A stretch of 51,520 nucleotides of DNA from JBQLZQ01 sp052168355. Lineage in GTDB: Bacteria > Pseudomonadota > Alphaproteobacteria > DSM-16000 > Inquilinaceae. Numbering within the stretch: position 1 is the first letter of the stretch; each line of letters opens with the position of its first letter. The position numbers were made by a program, and so were the translations under genes. The stretch covers positions 1-51,520 of the forward strand of contig JBQLZQ010000025.1 of assembly GCA_052168355.1 (NCBI GenBank), given 5' to 3'. Positions 26,454 through 34,691 of this stretch are shown here, piece by piece. A model generated the notes under the pieces. It was not told the DNA's origin, searched no databases, and saw only the letters and a program-made list of their open reading frames with translations.

Positions 26454-27370
26454 TCCCGCTCCATCAGCTCCCGGTAGAGGCCGGTCAGCCGCGCCGTCAC
26501 GGGGCCCGGCCCGGCGCCCGCGCCGATGGTCCGCCCGTCGACGGCGGCGACCGGCACCAGCCCGGCGAAGGTGCCGGTGACAAAGGCCTCATCGGCGCTG
26601 TAGACCTGGGTCAGCGAAAAATCCGTCTCCCGCGCCGTCACGCCTGCGTCGCGACACAGATCGAGGACGTTCTGGCGTGTGATGCCCAGCAGGCAGTACC
26701 GGCCGGTGGAGGTCCACACCTCACCCCGCCGGACGATGAAGAAATGGGTCGAGTTGCAGGTCGCGACAAACCCGTGCGGGTCCAGCATCAGCGCCTCGTC
26801 GGCCCCGGCCTTGGCGGCCTGGATGCAGGCGGCGATGCAGTTCAGCTTGCTGTGGCTGTTCCATTTCGGGTCCTGGACATCGGGGGCGCCCCGCCGCACA
26901 TGGGTGGTGAAAAGTGTCAGGCCGGCGCCCACCGCCTCGGGATCGGGCTGTTTGTATTCCGGGATGACCACCACGGTCGGCGGTCCGATGGTGATCCTGG
27001 GGTCCTGGTAGGGCGTGGCCTTGACCCCGCGCGTGACCATCAGGCGGATATGGACGCCGCTGCCGTCCGTCCCGGTCATGCCGTTGGCTTCGGTGGTGTC
27101 GTAGAGACGCCGTGTCAGGGCCGCCGGGTCCAGCCCGATATCCATGTCGATGGCCTTGGCGCCCTCGTACAGCCGGTCCAGATGGGCGTCGAGGAAGGCC
27201 AGCTTGCCGTTATGCAGGCGCAACCCCTCCCACACTCCATCGCCCAGGACGAAGCCGCTGTCGAACACCGACACGACGGCCCGGTCGCGGGGCAGCAGAT
27301 TGCCGTTGATGGAAATCAGGATCGACCGGTTGCGGGGGTCGTCGCGGTAGCTGTGGGAACCCAGGGCCAT
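26438..27370 (-). CDS. Class IV aminotransferase (D-amino-acid/branched-chain type)
   Basis: A 310-residue PLP enzyme of fold type IV. Landmarks are FDSGFVLGDGVWEGLRLHNGKL, the catalytic lysine K175 in SHSKLNCI, and the cofactor-binding TSTGRYCLLGITRQ. The LGITR and NSTHFFIV stretches place it with branched-chain/D-amino-acid aminotransferases and aminodeoxychorismate lyase relatives; the substrate cannot be resolved by eye. It is the first gene of a two-gene operon with a sulfotransferase-like gene. Confidence 0.9.
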   Translation of the reverse strand: MALGSHSYRDDPRNRSILISINGNLLPRDRAVVSVFDSGFVLGDGVWEGLRLHNGKLAFLDAHLDRLYEGAKAIDMDIGLDPAALTRRLYDTTEANGMTGTDGSGVHIRLMVTRGVKATPYQDPRITIGPPTVVVIPEYKQPDPEAVGAGLTLFTTHVRRGAPDVQDPKWNSHSKLNCIAACIQAAKAGADEALMLDPHGFVATCNSTHFFIVRRGEVWTSTGRYCLLGITRQNVLDLCRDAGVTARETDFSLTQVYSADEAFVTGTFAGLVPVAAVDGRTIGAGAGPGPVTARLTGLYRELMERECPPP

Positions 27371-27401
27371 GATGCCGCGATGCTGCCGGGCCGGCCGGGT
27401 C

Positions 27402-27429
27402 TTGTCCAGCCGTCATGGGGTCCTATCTG
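27402..27429 (+). promoter_or_regulatory. Possible promoter for the 27457 hydrolase
   Basis: TTGTCC (27402-27407), a 16-base spacer and TATCTG (27424-27429) loosely match the sigma-70 consensus. A strong AAGGAG ribosome-binding site precedes the start at 27457. The match to the promoter consensus is weak. Confidence 0.25.
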
Positions 27430-27456
27430 TCAGGCGTGCCTTAAGGAGCCCCGCCC

Positions 27457-28503
27457 ATGCGCCCACGCCGCATCGCCGCCATGGCCATCGCTGCGGTCCT
27501 GACGTTGAGCGCCGGATCGTCCGCTTGGTCCATCGACCTGGCCACCGGCCCATGGCCCGATCGCGGCGATCTTTCTGGCATCGCCGGACAGGCCGTCACC
27601 TTTCCCAGCCACAGCCCGTTCGTGCCGTCGCAGGCAACCGATACGAGCCGGGGCGAGACCGTGGCGCAGGGCACGCTGTTCCTGCCCGATGGGGCCAGCG
27701 CCGACCGGCCGGCGCCCGCCGTTGTCTTGCTGCACGGCGCCGGCGGCGTGCTCCAGGCCCGGGAACTGACCTATGGTCGGCAGTTCGCGTCCATGGGGAT
27801 CGCCGCCCTGGCGGTCGATGCCTTCGCCGCCCGGCGGGACCGCGCCAGCGGGTTCACCGAGCGCCTGCTCGAGATCACCGAGACCATGCTGGTCGCCGAT
27901 GCCTATGCCGGGCTCGCCTATTTGGCGGAACGGCCCGACATCGACCCCGACCGGGTGGTGATCGTCGGGTTTTCCTATGGGGCCATGGCGTCGGTCTTCG
28001 CCGCCTACGACCAGGTGGCAAAGGCGCTGTCCCCCGACGGGCTCCGGTTTGCCGGCCATGTCGCCTTTTACGGTCCGTGCATCGCGCGGTTCGACCAGCC
28101 GCGGACCACCGGCCGACCGGTGCTGATGCTGGCCGGGGCCGAGGACGCGATCGTCGATCCGGCCCGGTGCGCGGAAATCGCCGACGATCTGCGGGCTGGG
28201 GGCAGCGACGTGGAAACGGTCACCTATCCCGGCGCCTACCATCAGTGGGACGGCTCCTCGGCCGGGCCGCGCCGCATCGGCCGCAACCTGGCGGCCTGCC
28301 GGTTGGCGGTGAACCCGGACGGCCAGGTTCGGGACGAGAGGACCTATCTGCCCATGTACGGCCCGATGACCCGCCGTCTGATCCTGGCGTCCTGCGTCGA
28401 CGGCGAGGGGTACATGATCGGCCGCGACGATGCCATTCGCGCCCTCTCCAACCGCGACATGGGCCGCTTTCTGGAGCGGGTTCTGGGGCTGGGCGGGGCG
28501 TAG
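27457..28503 (+). CDS. Secreted dienelactone-hydrolase-like protein
   Basis: A 348-residue alpha/beta hydrolase with an N-terminal signal peptide (MRPRRIAAMAIAAVLTL, cleavage near residue 25). The oxyanion region is VVLLHGAGG, the nucleophile is Ser173 in GFSYGA, and the acid and histidine lie in LAGAEDAIVDP and AYHQWD. Classical dienelactone hydrolase uses Cys; Ser marks the broader family. Probably periplasmic, substrate unknown. The start follows AAGGAG. The operon ends here. Confidence 0.82.
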   Translation: MRPRRIAAMAIAAVLTLSAGSSAWSIDLATGPWPDRGDLSGIAGQAVTFPSHSPFVPSQATDTSRGETVAQGTLFLPDGASADRPAPAVVLLHGAGGVLQARELTYGRQFASMGIAALAVDAFAARRDRASGFTERLLEITETMLVADAYAGLAYLAERPDIDPDRVVIVGFSYGAMASVFAAYDQVAKALSPDGLRFAGHVAFYGPCIARFDQPRTTGRPVLMLAGAEDAIVDPARCAEIADDLRAGGSDVETVTYPGAYHQWDGSSAGPRRIGRNLAACRLAVNPDGQVRDERTYLPMYGPMTRRLILASCVDGEGYMIGRDDAIRALSNRDMGRFLERVLGLGGA

Positions 28504-28576
28504 GCACCGCCCGTCCCTACCGCCACTCCCCGGGAATGGGGATGGCCGTTTCCCATTCCGCCGGATCCCGAGAGCC

Positions 28577-28606
28577 TTGACGGGAAGCGGCCGGTTTGCC
28601 TATATG
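28577..28606 (+). promoter_or_regulatory. Candidate rpmB promoter
   Basis: TTGACG (28577-28582), an 18-base spacer and TATATG (28601-28606) form one of the best sigma-70 matches in the window. It lies about 70 bases before rpmB and directly in front of the terminator-like hairpin at 28615. Confidence 0.5.
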
Positions 28607-28614
28607 ACGCCTTC

Positions 28615-28647
28615 CGCCGGGTGGCCCAGCCGTCCGGCGCCCTTTTT
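28615..28647 (+). terminator. Intrinsic terminator or attenuator ahead of rpmB
   Basis: Bases 28615-28625 pair with 28629-28639 as an 11-bp stem (two G-U pairs) closing a CCA loop, followed by CCCTTTTT. It has the form of an intrinsic terminator. It may end the hydrolase transcript from 28503. If the promoter at 28577 is used, it would sit in the rpmB leader and act as an attenuator. Confidence 0.65.
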
Positions 28648-28673
28648 GTATTGCTGCTGAAGGACTTCCCGCC

Positions 28674-28973
28674 ATGGCACGACGGTGTGCGCTGACCGGC
28701 AAGGGCGTGTTGACGGGCAACAATGTCAGTCACGCCAACAACAAGACCCGCCGGCGCTTTCTGCCGAACCTGCAGGTGACCTCGCTTCTGTCGGAGTCGC
28801 TGAACGAATCCGTGCGGGTGCGGGTCTCGACGAACGCGCTGCGCACCGTGGAGCATCGCGGCGGGCTGGACGCCTTTTTGATGTCCACCAAGGCCGCCGA
28901 TCTGCCGGCGGACCTGCGCCGGCTGAAGCGCCGTGTCGAGGAAAAGGCCAAGTCGTCCGACGCGGCGGCCTGA
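28674..28973 (+). CDS. rpmB: 50S ribosomal protein L28
   Basis: A 99-residue ribosomal protein: MARRCALTGKGVLTGNNVSHANNKTRRRFLPN is the L28 signature region (stretches RRCALTGKG and NNVSHANNKTRR), followed by the basic helical end RRLKRRVEEKAK. It matches the alphaproteobacterial form, which is longer than that of E. coli. The zinc-type CxxC version is absent. Its leader contains a terminator-like hairpin. A 7-bp hairpin (28989-29008) follows the stop without a T-run. Confidence 0.97.
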   Translation: MARRCALTGKGVLTGNNVSHANNKTRRRFLPNLQVTSLLSESLNESVRVRVSTNALRTVEHRGGLDAFLMSTKAADLPADLRRLKRRVEEKAKSSDAAA

Positions 28974-29084
28974 CGCTTTCGTCTTTCCGCCCGCGTACCG
29001 TCGCGGGCCCTCATCAAAGGCCGCCGCGCCGGACAGTGTCGGTAGGCGCGGGCCCGATCGCCGCAACAAGGGCGATGAACCGCC

Positions 29085-29870
29085 ATGGTCAACCTGTCGC
29101 CCGAATCCCTGATCGCCGCCCTCAACGCCGCGCCGCCGGAACTGGTGTGGTTGCTGCTGCTGGGGCTGTGCTTCGGCGGCATCCTGATCATGCTGCGCCT
29201 GTTCGGCGAGGCCGGGCTGTACGTCTATATCGTCGTGGCGGTGCTGGGCGCCAACCTCCAAGTGCTCAAGCCGGTCCAGTTCTCGGTGTTCTCCGATCCG
29301 GTGGCGCTGGGCACGATCCTATTCGCCTCGACCTATCTGTGCACCGACATCCTGGCCGAGCATTTCGGCCGGGACTCCGCCCGCCGGGCGGTGCTGCTCG
29401 GGTTTGCCGGCTTTTTCCTGTGGACCCTGCTGGCCGTGGTCACGCTGGGGTTCGCGCCCTTGACGCCGGAGCAGGCGGGCGAGGGCCTGAGCTGGGCGCT
29501 CGGCATCCATGGCGCCATGGCCACCCTGTACACGCCGGTTCCCGCCCTGTTCGTGGCCGGCATGACCGCCTATCTGGTCAGCCAGTTTCACGACATCTGG
29601 CTCTATCGCCTGATCTCCCGGCTGACAGGCGGCCGCCATCTGTGGCTGCGCAACAACGCTTCCACCATGATTTCGGCGCTGATCGACAACATCGTTTTCA
29701 GCGTGCTCGCCTGGGTCATCCTGGCGCCAGAGCCGCTGGGCTGGCACACGCTGATCTTCACCTACATCCTGGGCACCTACACGCTGCGCCTGATCGTGGC
29801 GGCGCTCGACACGCCGTTTCTCTATCTCGCCGGGATGATCGTGCGCCCCCGGCCACCCTCCTATGCCTGA
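29085..29870 (+). CDS. Queuosine precursor transporter (YhhQ/DUF165 family)
   Basis: A 261-residue membrane protein with six or more hydrophobic segments. The family motifs are STYLCTDILAEHFGRDSARRA and, later, RNNASTMISALIDNIVFSVLAW and FTYILGTYTLRLIVAALDTPF. E. coli YhhQ imports preQ0 and preQ1, and related proteins import queuine. The stop overlaps the start of tgt by eight bases, which makes import for tRNA modification the likely role. Confidence 0.88.
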   Translation: MVNLSPESLIAALNAAPPELVWLLLLGLCFGGILIMLRLFGEAGLYVYIVVAVLGANLQVLKPVQFSVFSDPVALGTILFASTYLCTDILAEHFGRDSARRAVLLGFAGFFLWTLLAVVTLGFAPLTPEQAGEGLSWALGIHGAMATLYTPVPALFVAGMTAYLVSQFHDIWLYRLISRLTGGRHLWLRNNASTMISALIDNIVFSVLAWVILAPEPLGWHTLIFTYILGTYTLRLIVAALDTPFLYLAGMIVRPRPPSYA

Positions 29871-31077
29871 CGGTGGGGCCGGCGCGGGCTTCGGTTTTTC
29901 CGTCCTGGCCCGCGATCCGTCCAGCCGGGCGCGGGTCGGCCGCCTGACCACGCCCCACGGCGCGGTCGAGACACCCAACTTCATCTTCTGCGGCACCAAG
30001 GCGGCGATCAAGGGTGTGGCCCCGTCGCAGATGCGCGACGCCGGCACCGCCATCATCCTGTCCAACACCTACCATCTGATGATCCAGCCGGGCGCCGACC
30101 GGGTGGCGGCCCAGGGCGGGCTGCACCGGTTCATGGGGTGGGACGGGCCGATGCTGACCGACAGCGGCGGCTTCCAGATCTTTTCCATGGGTCACGGGTC
30201 GGTGGCCGACGAGATCAAGGGCCGGCGCAACGCCGGGTCCGACGAGGCGGGCGCGCGCAACCGGTCGCTCATCCGGGTGACGGAGGAGGGGGCCACCTTC
30301 CGCTCCTACACCAACGGCGAGACCCTGTTCCTGTCGCCCGAGACCTCCATCGACATCCAGCGCAAGCTGGGGGCCGACCTGATCGTCCAGCTCGATGAAT
30401 GCACGCCGTTCCACGTCGACCGCGGCTACACCGCCCGGTCCATGGCCATGAGCCACCGCTGGGGCGACCGCAGCCTGGCCGAGTTCGCCCGCCGCGACGA
30501 CGGGCGCCAGGCGCTGTACGGCATCGTTCAGGGCGGCATCTATTCCGACCTTCGGCGCGAGAGCACGGACTACACCGCCGACCGGCCGTTCTTCGGCACC
30601 GCCATCGGCGGGTCCCTGGGGGCGCACAAGGACCAGATGTACGAGGTGGTGTCCTACTGCACGCCCTACCTGCATCCCGACCGGCCGGTCCACCTGCTGG
30701 GCATCGGCGGTTTCGCCGACCTGTTCGCCGGCGTGCGGCTGGGCATCGACACGTTCGATTGCGTCCATCCCACCCGCGTCGCCCGCCACGGCTGGGCGCT
30801 GATGAAGGGGGCGCCGAACGAGCGGATCAACCTGCGCAACGCCGCCGCCGCCGACGATCCGGGGCCGATCGACCCCGATTGCGGCTGTCCCACCTGCCGC
30901 GGCTTTTCCCGCGCCTACCTCAATCACCTGCTCAAGGCCAAGGAGCTGCTGGCGGTCACCCTGGTCACCCTGCACAATGTCCACACCATGAACCGGCTGA
31001 CCGCCGACATCCGCCGTGCCATCGCCGCCGGCACCCTGGACGAGGCCGAGCGGGCGTGGGTGGCCGGGACGGGGTAA
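29863..31077 (+). CDS. tgt: tRNA-guanine transglycosylase with altered substrate pocket
   Basis: A 404-residue enzyme that exchanges guanine-34 of tRNA for a 7-deazaguanine. Catalytic Asp100 is in LTDSGGFQ, the nucleophile is Asp299 in DTFDCVHPTR, base-binding Asp178 is in QLDECTP, and Gln223 is in GIVQGG. Zinc ligands are CGCPTC plus a late His. The base-pocket loop reads IGGSLGAH (248-255) where preQ1-using Tgt has GGLxVGE. Gly253 then sits where queuine-using eukaryotic enzymes carry a Gly. An insertion at about 112-145 is larger than in Zymomonas Tgt. Coupling to a precursor transporter and lack of queA nearby suggest salvage. Confidence 0.88.
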   Translation: MPDGGAGAGFGFSVLARDPSSRARVGRLTTPHGAVETPNFIFCGTKAAIKGVAPSQMRDAGTAIILSNTYHLMIQPGADRVAAQGGLHRFMGWDGPMLTDSGGFQIFSMGHGSVADEIKGRRNAGSDEAGARNRSLIRVTEEGATFRSYTNGETLFLSPETSIDIQRKLGADLIVQLDECTPFHVDRGYTARSMAMSHRWGDRSLAEFARRDDGRQALYGIVQGGIYSDLRRESTDYTADRPFFGTAIGGSLGAHKDQMYEVVSYCTPYLHPDRPVHLLGIGGFADLFAGVRLGIDTFDCVHPTRVARHGWALMKGAPNERINLRNAAAADDPGPIDPDCGCPTCRGFSRAYLNHLLKAKELLAVTLVTLHNVHTMNRLTADIRRAIAAGTLDEAERAWVAGTG

Positions 31078-31162
31078 GCCGGGACGCTTCGCCTGTTGGC
31101 ACCGCGAACAGTCGCCCGCTATGGTGCCCGGCACCCTCCTCGAACCGGCCAGGCCAGTCCTC

Positions 31163-31822
31163 ATGCAATCGCAGCGTTCCCATCCCGACCATCCCAACCT
31201 CGTGGTACTCGATCACCCGCTGATCCAGCACAAGCTGTCGCACATGCGCGACCGCAAGCGGTCGACCAACATGTTCCGCACCCTGCTGCGCGAGATCGCC
31301 CTGTTGATGGGCTATGAGGTCACCCGCGACCTGCCGATGACGACGGAACGGGTCGAAACGCCTTTGGAGACGATGGACGCGCCGGTGCTGGCCGGCAAGA
31401 AGGTGGCGCTGGTGTCCATCCTGCGCGCCGGCCTGGGGATGACAGAGGGGCTGTCGGAGCTCATTCCGTCGGCCCGGCTTGGCCATATCGGGCTCTACCG
31501 CGATCCCGAAACCAAGATGCCGGTGGAATATCTGGTGAAGCTGCCGGAGCCCCAGGGCCGTGTCTTCATTCTGGTCGATCCCATGCTGGCCACCGGCAAC
31601 TCGGCCGTGCACGCCGCCGACGTGCTGAACCGGCACGGGGTAGCCGATGAGTCGATCCGGTTTCTGGCCCTGGTCGCCGCCCCGGAAGGGGTGCGCACCT
31701 TTCACGCCGCCCACCCGGACGTTCGGGTGTTCACCGCCGCGCTCGACCGGGAACTGGACAGCCACGCCTATATCCTGCCGGGCCTTGGCGATGCCGGCGA
31801 CCGGATGTTCGGCACCAAATAG
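31163..31822 (+). CDS. upp: Uracil phosphoribosyltransferase
   Basis: A 219-residue salvage enzyme making UMP from uracil and PRPP. Recognisable parts are NLVVLDHPLIQHKLSHMRD near the N-terminus, VSILRAGLGM, the PRPP loop LVDPMLATGNSA, and the uracil-binding YILPGLGDAGDR at the end. The start at 31163 fits the family; ATGs upstream would add unrelated residues. The ribosome-binding site is weak. Confidence 0.96.
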   Translation: MQSQRSHPDHPNLVVLDHPLIQHKLSHMRDRKRSTNMFRTLLREIALLMGYEVTRDLPMTTERVETPLETMDAPVLAGKKVALVSILRAGLGMTEGLSELIPSARLGHIGLYRDPETKMPVEYLVKLPEPQGRVFILVDPMLATGNSAVHAADVLNRHGVADESIRFLALVAAPEGVRTFHAAHPDVRVFTAALDRELDSHAYILPGLGDAGDRMFGTK

Positions 31823-31949
31823 GGACAGCCCGATAGCGCAAGCGTGATCGGTCGGCCCCTTGCCATTCGGGCGGACAATGGCATCCTTTGACCATCGACA
31901 GTTTTCAAACCGGATCAAGGCCAAGCCGAATCGAGGGAGGAGATCATCC

Positions 31950-32726
31950 ATGGCATCGCATACCGGGCTTGCCCGCCGCCGCGTCCTGCAGACCGCCGCC
32001 GGCTTGCCGCTGGCCGTCGTTCTCGCCGATCCCCGTCTGGCCCGCGCCGCGGCCGCCGGCCAGGACACCGTGACCATCCAGACGCCCAGCGGCCGGTCGG
32101 TGTCGGCCACCCTGGCGTTGCCGGCCATCGTCCCGGCCGGGGCGGTGCTGCTGATCCATGAATGGTGGGGGCTGAACGACCAAATCAAGGCGGTCGGGGC
32201 CGACATGGCGCAGGCCGGGTATGTCGCGCTGTCGGTCGATCTGATGGGCGGCGAGGTGGCGACCACGCCCGACGCGGCGCGGGCCCTGACCCAGGCCGTC
32301 GATCCGGCCGAGGCGACGGAAACGCTGACCGCCTGGATCGACTGGCTGAAGGCCCATGACGCCACCACCGGCAAGGTGGCGACCGTCGGCTGGTGCTTTG
32401 GCGGCGGCTGGTCGTTCAACGCTTCGGTCGCCGCGCCCGTCGACGGCACGGTGATCTATTACGGCCGCGTGCCCGACGACGCGGCGACGGTGGCCCAACT
32501 GAACGGCCCGGTGTTGGGCCATTTCGCCACCCAGGACAACTTCATCGACGAGCCCATGGTCTCGGGCTTCGCGGCGGCGCTGGAGCAGGCGGGGCATCCG
32601 CACACGATCCATTGGTACGAGGCCGACCACGCCTTCGCCAACCCAACCAGCGCCAGCTATGACAACGAGGATGCCCGTCTGGCGCACCAGCGGACCATGG
32701 AGTTCCTGGAACGCACGTTGAGTTGA
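31950..32726 (+). CDS. Tat-exported dienelactone hydrolase family protein
   Basis: A 258-residue alpha/beta hydrolase. The N-terminus has a twin-arginine signal (RRRVLQTAAGLPLAVVLA, cleavage near residue 33), so it is exported folded to the periplasm. The family features are LLIHEWWGLNDQIKAVG, nucleophile Cys149 in WCFGGG, GHFATQDNFID with the Asp, and EADHAFAN with the His. This is the true Cys-His-Asp dienelactone hydrolase triad, unlike the Ser version at 27457. The start follows GGGAGGAG. Confidence 0.9.
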   Translation: MASHTGLARRRVLQTAAGLPLAVVLADPRLARAAAAGQDTVTIQTPSGRSVSATLALPAIVPAGAVLLIHEWWGLNDQIKAVGADMAQAGYVALSVDLMGGEVATTPDAARALTQAVDPAEATETLTAWIDWLKAHDATTGKVATVGWCFGGGWSFNASVAAPVDGTVIYYGRVPDDAATVAQLNGPVLGHFATQDNFIDEPMVSGFAAALEQAGHPHTIHWYEADHAFANPTSASYDNEDARLAHQRTMEFLERTLS

Positions 32727-32852
32727 CGGGGGTACCGCGTCGGGCCGCAAAGGTCCGGATCGGCGTTGAGCACCCGTCTTCGATTGGGCTGTGCGTCTGG
32801 GTCGCGGACCTCACATAGGACAATGATCGCCGGTCTTCGAGCCGGATCTTGA

Positions 32853-34685
32853 GTGACAATACCCGTGGCCCGATCGCCACGAAAGACACCGCGTCAATTG
32901 CAATCGCGAGTCACTCCCATTATCACTATGGCCTCGCCGCCGCCCTCTGGCGGCACAACGCATCTGCCGCCCGGCACCGCATTAAGGGGACCGACCGTAA
33001 CCACGCCTCCGCTTTCGCCCGTCGAGGGACGGCGTCCGGCGCTCCGTTTGCTCGATCTCAACCGCTGGACCCTGTTGACGCTGGTCATCGCCGCACTGGT
33101 CGCCCTGCCGATGGCGGGGGTGCTGGTCCGCGCGCTCGGCACATCGGGCGAGGTGTGGCGGCATCTCGCCAGCACCGTGCTGCCCGACTATGTCCTCAAC
33201 ACGCTCTACCTCATGGTCGGGGTCGGGATCCTGGCGGGGTCGATGGGGGTGACGACGGCCTGGTTCGTCACCATGCGCCGGTTCCCCGGCAGCCGGATCC
33301 TGGAGTGGGCCTTGCTGCTGCCCCTTGCCGTCCCGGCGTACGTTATGGCGTACGTCTATACCGACATCCTTCAATTTTCGGGGCCGGTCCAGTCCACGCT
33401 GCGGGATATCTTCGGCTGGTCCCACGGAGACTACTGGTTTCCCTCGATCCGATCGGCCGAAGGCGCGGCCGTGCTGATGGCTCTCGTGCTTTATCCGTAC
33501 GTGTACCTTTTGTCGCGCGCGGCATTTCTCGAGCAGTCGGTGTGCGCGATCGAGGTCAGTCGTACGCTTGGGCGCGGGCCATGGCGCAGCTTTTTCCACG
33601 TGGCCCTGCCGTTGGCGCGGCCGGCGATCATCGCCGGCCTGTCGCTGGTCCTGATGGAAACCATCGCCGACTTCGGCACGGTCGAGTATTTCGGGGTCGC
33701 GACCTTTACCACCGGCATCTACCGAACCTGGTTCGGCCTGGGTGAACCCGTCGCCGCAGCCCAGCTGGCGGCGCTGCTGATGATCTTCGTCGCCGCCCTG
33801 ATCGTCATCGAGCGCTGGTCCCGGGGCCGCGCCCGCTTCCATCACACCACCCTGCGCTATCAGCCCCTGTCGGCGCGGCGGCTGGTGGGGTGGCGGGGCT
33901 GGCTGACCCTGGCCGTCTGTTCGGCGCCGGCCGTGCTCGGCTTCCTGGTGCCGGCCGGGATCCTTGTTCATCTGGCGATCACCGCCGGCGATCCGCTGTG
34001 GGGTCCCCGGTTTGCCCGGCTGGCGGCAAACAGCTTTATCCTGGCCATGCTGACGGCGGTCCTGTCGGCCGTCATCGGGGTTCTGCTGGCCTATGGGGTG
34101 CGGCTGCACCCGACCCTGGCGGTGCGCGGCGCGGTGCGCACGGCGTCGCTCGGTTATGCCGTGCCGGGCTCGGTCATCGCCGTCGGCGTGCTGGTGCCGT
34201 TCGGCAATTTCGACAACGCCGTCGACGCCTTCACGCGCGCGCATTTCGGGTTCAGCACGGGTCTGATCCTGACGGGAACCATCGCCGCGCTGGTCTTTGC
34301 CTATCTGGTGCGGTTCCTGGCCGTGTCCTTCAACACCATCGACGCCAGCCTGGCCAAGATCAGCCCCAGCATGGACGATGCGTCGCGCATCCTGGGGCAT
34401 GGGCCGCGGCGCACGTTGCTCAGGGTGCACGCGCCGATCATGCGGGGCGGCATTCTGACCGCCGCGTTGCTGGTGTTCGTCGACGTGATGAAGGAACTGC
34501 CGGCGACCATGATCGTGCGACCGTTCAACTTCGACACCCTGGCGATCCGCGTCTACCGCCTGGCGTCGGACGAACGGCTGGCCGAGGCCTCGACGGCGGC
34601 CCTGGCCATCGTCGCGGTGGGGGTGCTGCCGGTCGTGCTGCTCAGCGTCGCCATCGCCCGGTCGCGCCCCGGCTCCGGTCGATAG
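32853..34685 (+). CDS. Iron(III)-type ABC transporter permease (two fused permease halves)
   Basis: A 610-residue inner-membrane permease with 12 hydrophobic segments in two similar halves. The EAA loops are EVSRTLGRGPWRSFFHVALP and DDASRILGHGPRRTLLRVHAP. Such fused FbpB/SfuB-type permeases import ferric ions with a periplasmic binding protein and an ATPase. Neither partner gene is next to it here. The start is GTG at 32853; an ATG at 32928 without ribosome site is an alternative. The preceding 126 bases show no terminator or clear iron-regulator site. Confidence 0.88.
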   Translation: MTIPVARSPRKTPRQLQSRVTPIITMASPPPSGGTTHLPPGTALRGPTVTTPPLSPVEGRRPALRLLDLNRWTLLTLVIAALVALPMAGVLVRALGTSGEVWRHLASTVLPDYVLNTLYLMVGVGILAGSMGVTTAWFVTMRRFPGSRILEWALLLPLAVPAYVMAYVYTDILQFSGPVQSTLRDIFGWSHGDYWFPSIRSAEGAAVLMALVLYPYVYLLSRAAFLEQSVCAIEVSRTLGRGPWRSFFHVALPLARPAIIAGLSLVLMETIADFGTVEYFGVATFTTGIYRTWFGLGEPVAAAQLAALLMIFVAALIVIERWSRGRARFHHTTLRYQPLSARRLVGWRGWLTLAVCSAPAVLGFLVPAGILVHLAITAGDPLWGPRFARLAANSFILAMLTAVLSAVIGVLLAYGVRLHPTLAVRGAVRTASLGYAVPGSVIAVGVLVPFGNFDNAVDAFTRAHFGFSTGLILTGTIAALVFAYLVRFLAVSFNTIDASLAKISPSMDDASRILGHGPRRTLLRVHAPIMRGGILTAALLVFVDVMKELPATMIVRPFNFDTLAIRVYRLASDERLAEASTAALAIVAVGVLPVVLLSVAIARSRPGSGR

Positions 34686-34691
34686 GACGGG

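Noticed and set aside
29758..31197. Long minus-strand frame opposite tgt
   Set aside because: It is an antisense shadow; the plus strand encodes a complete Tgt.
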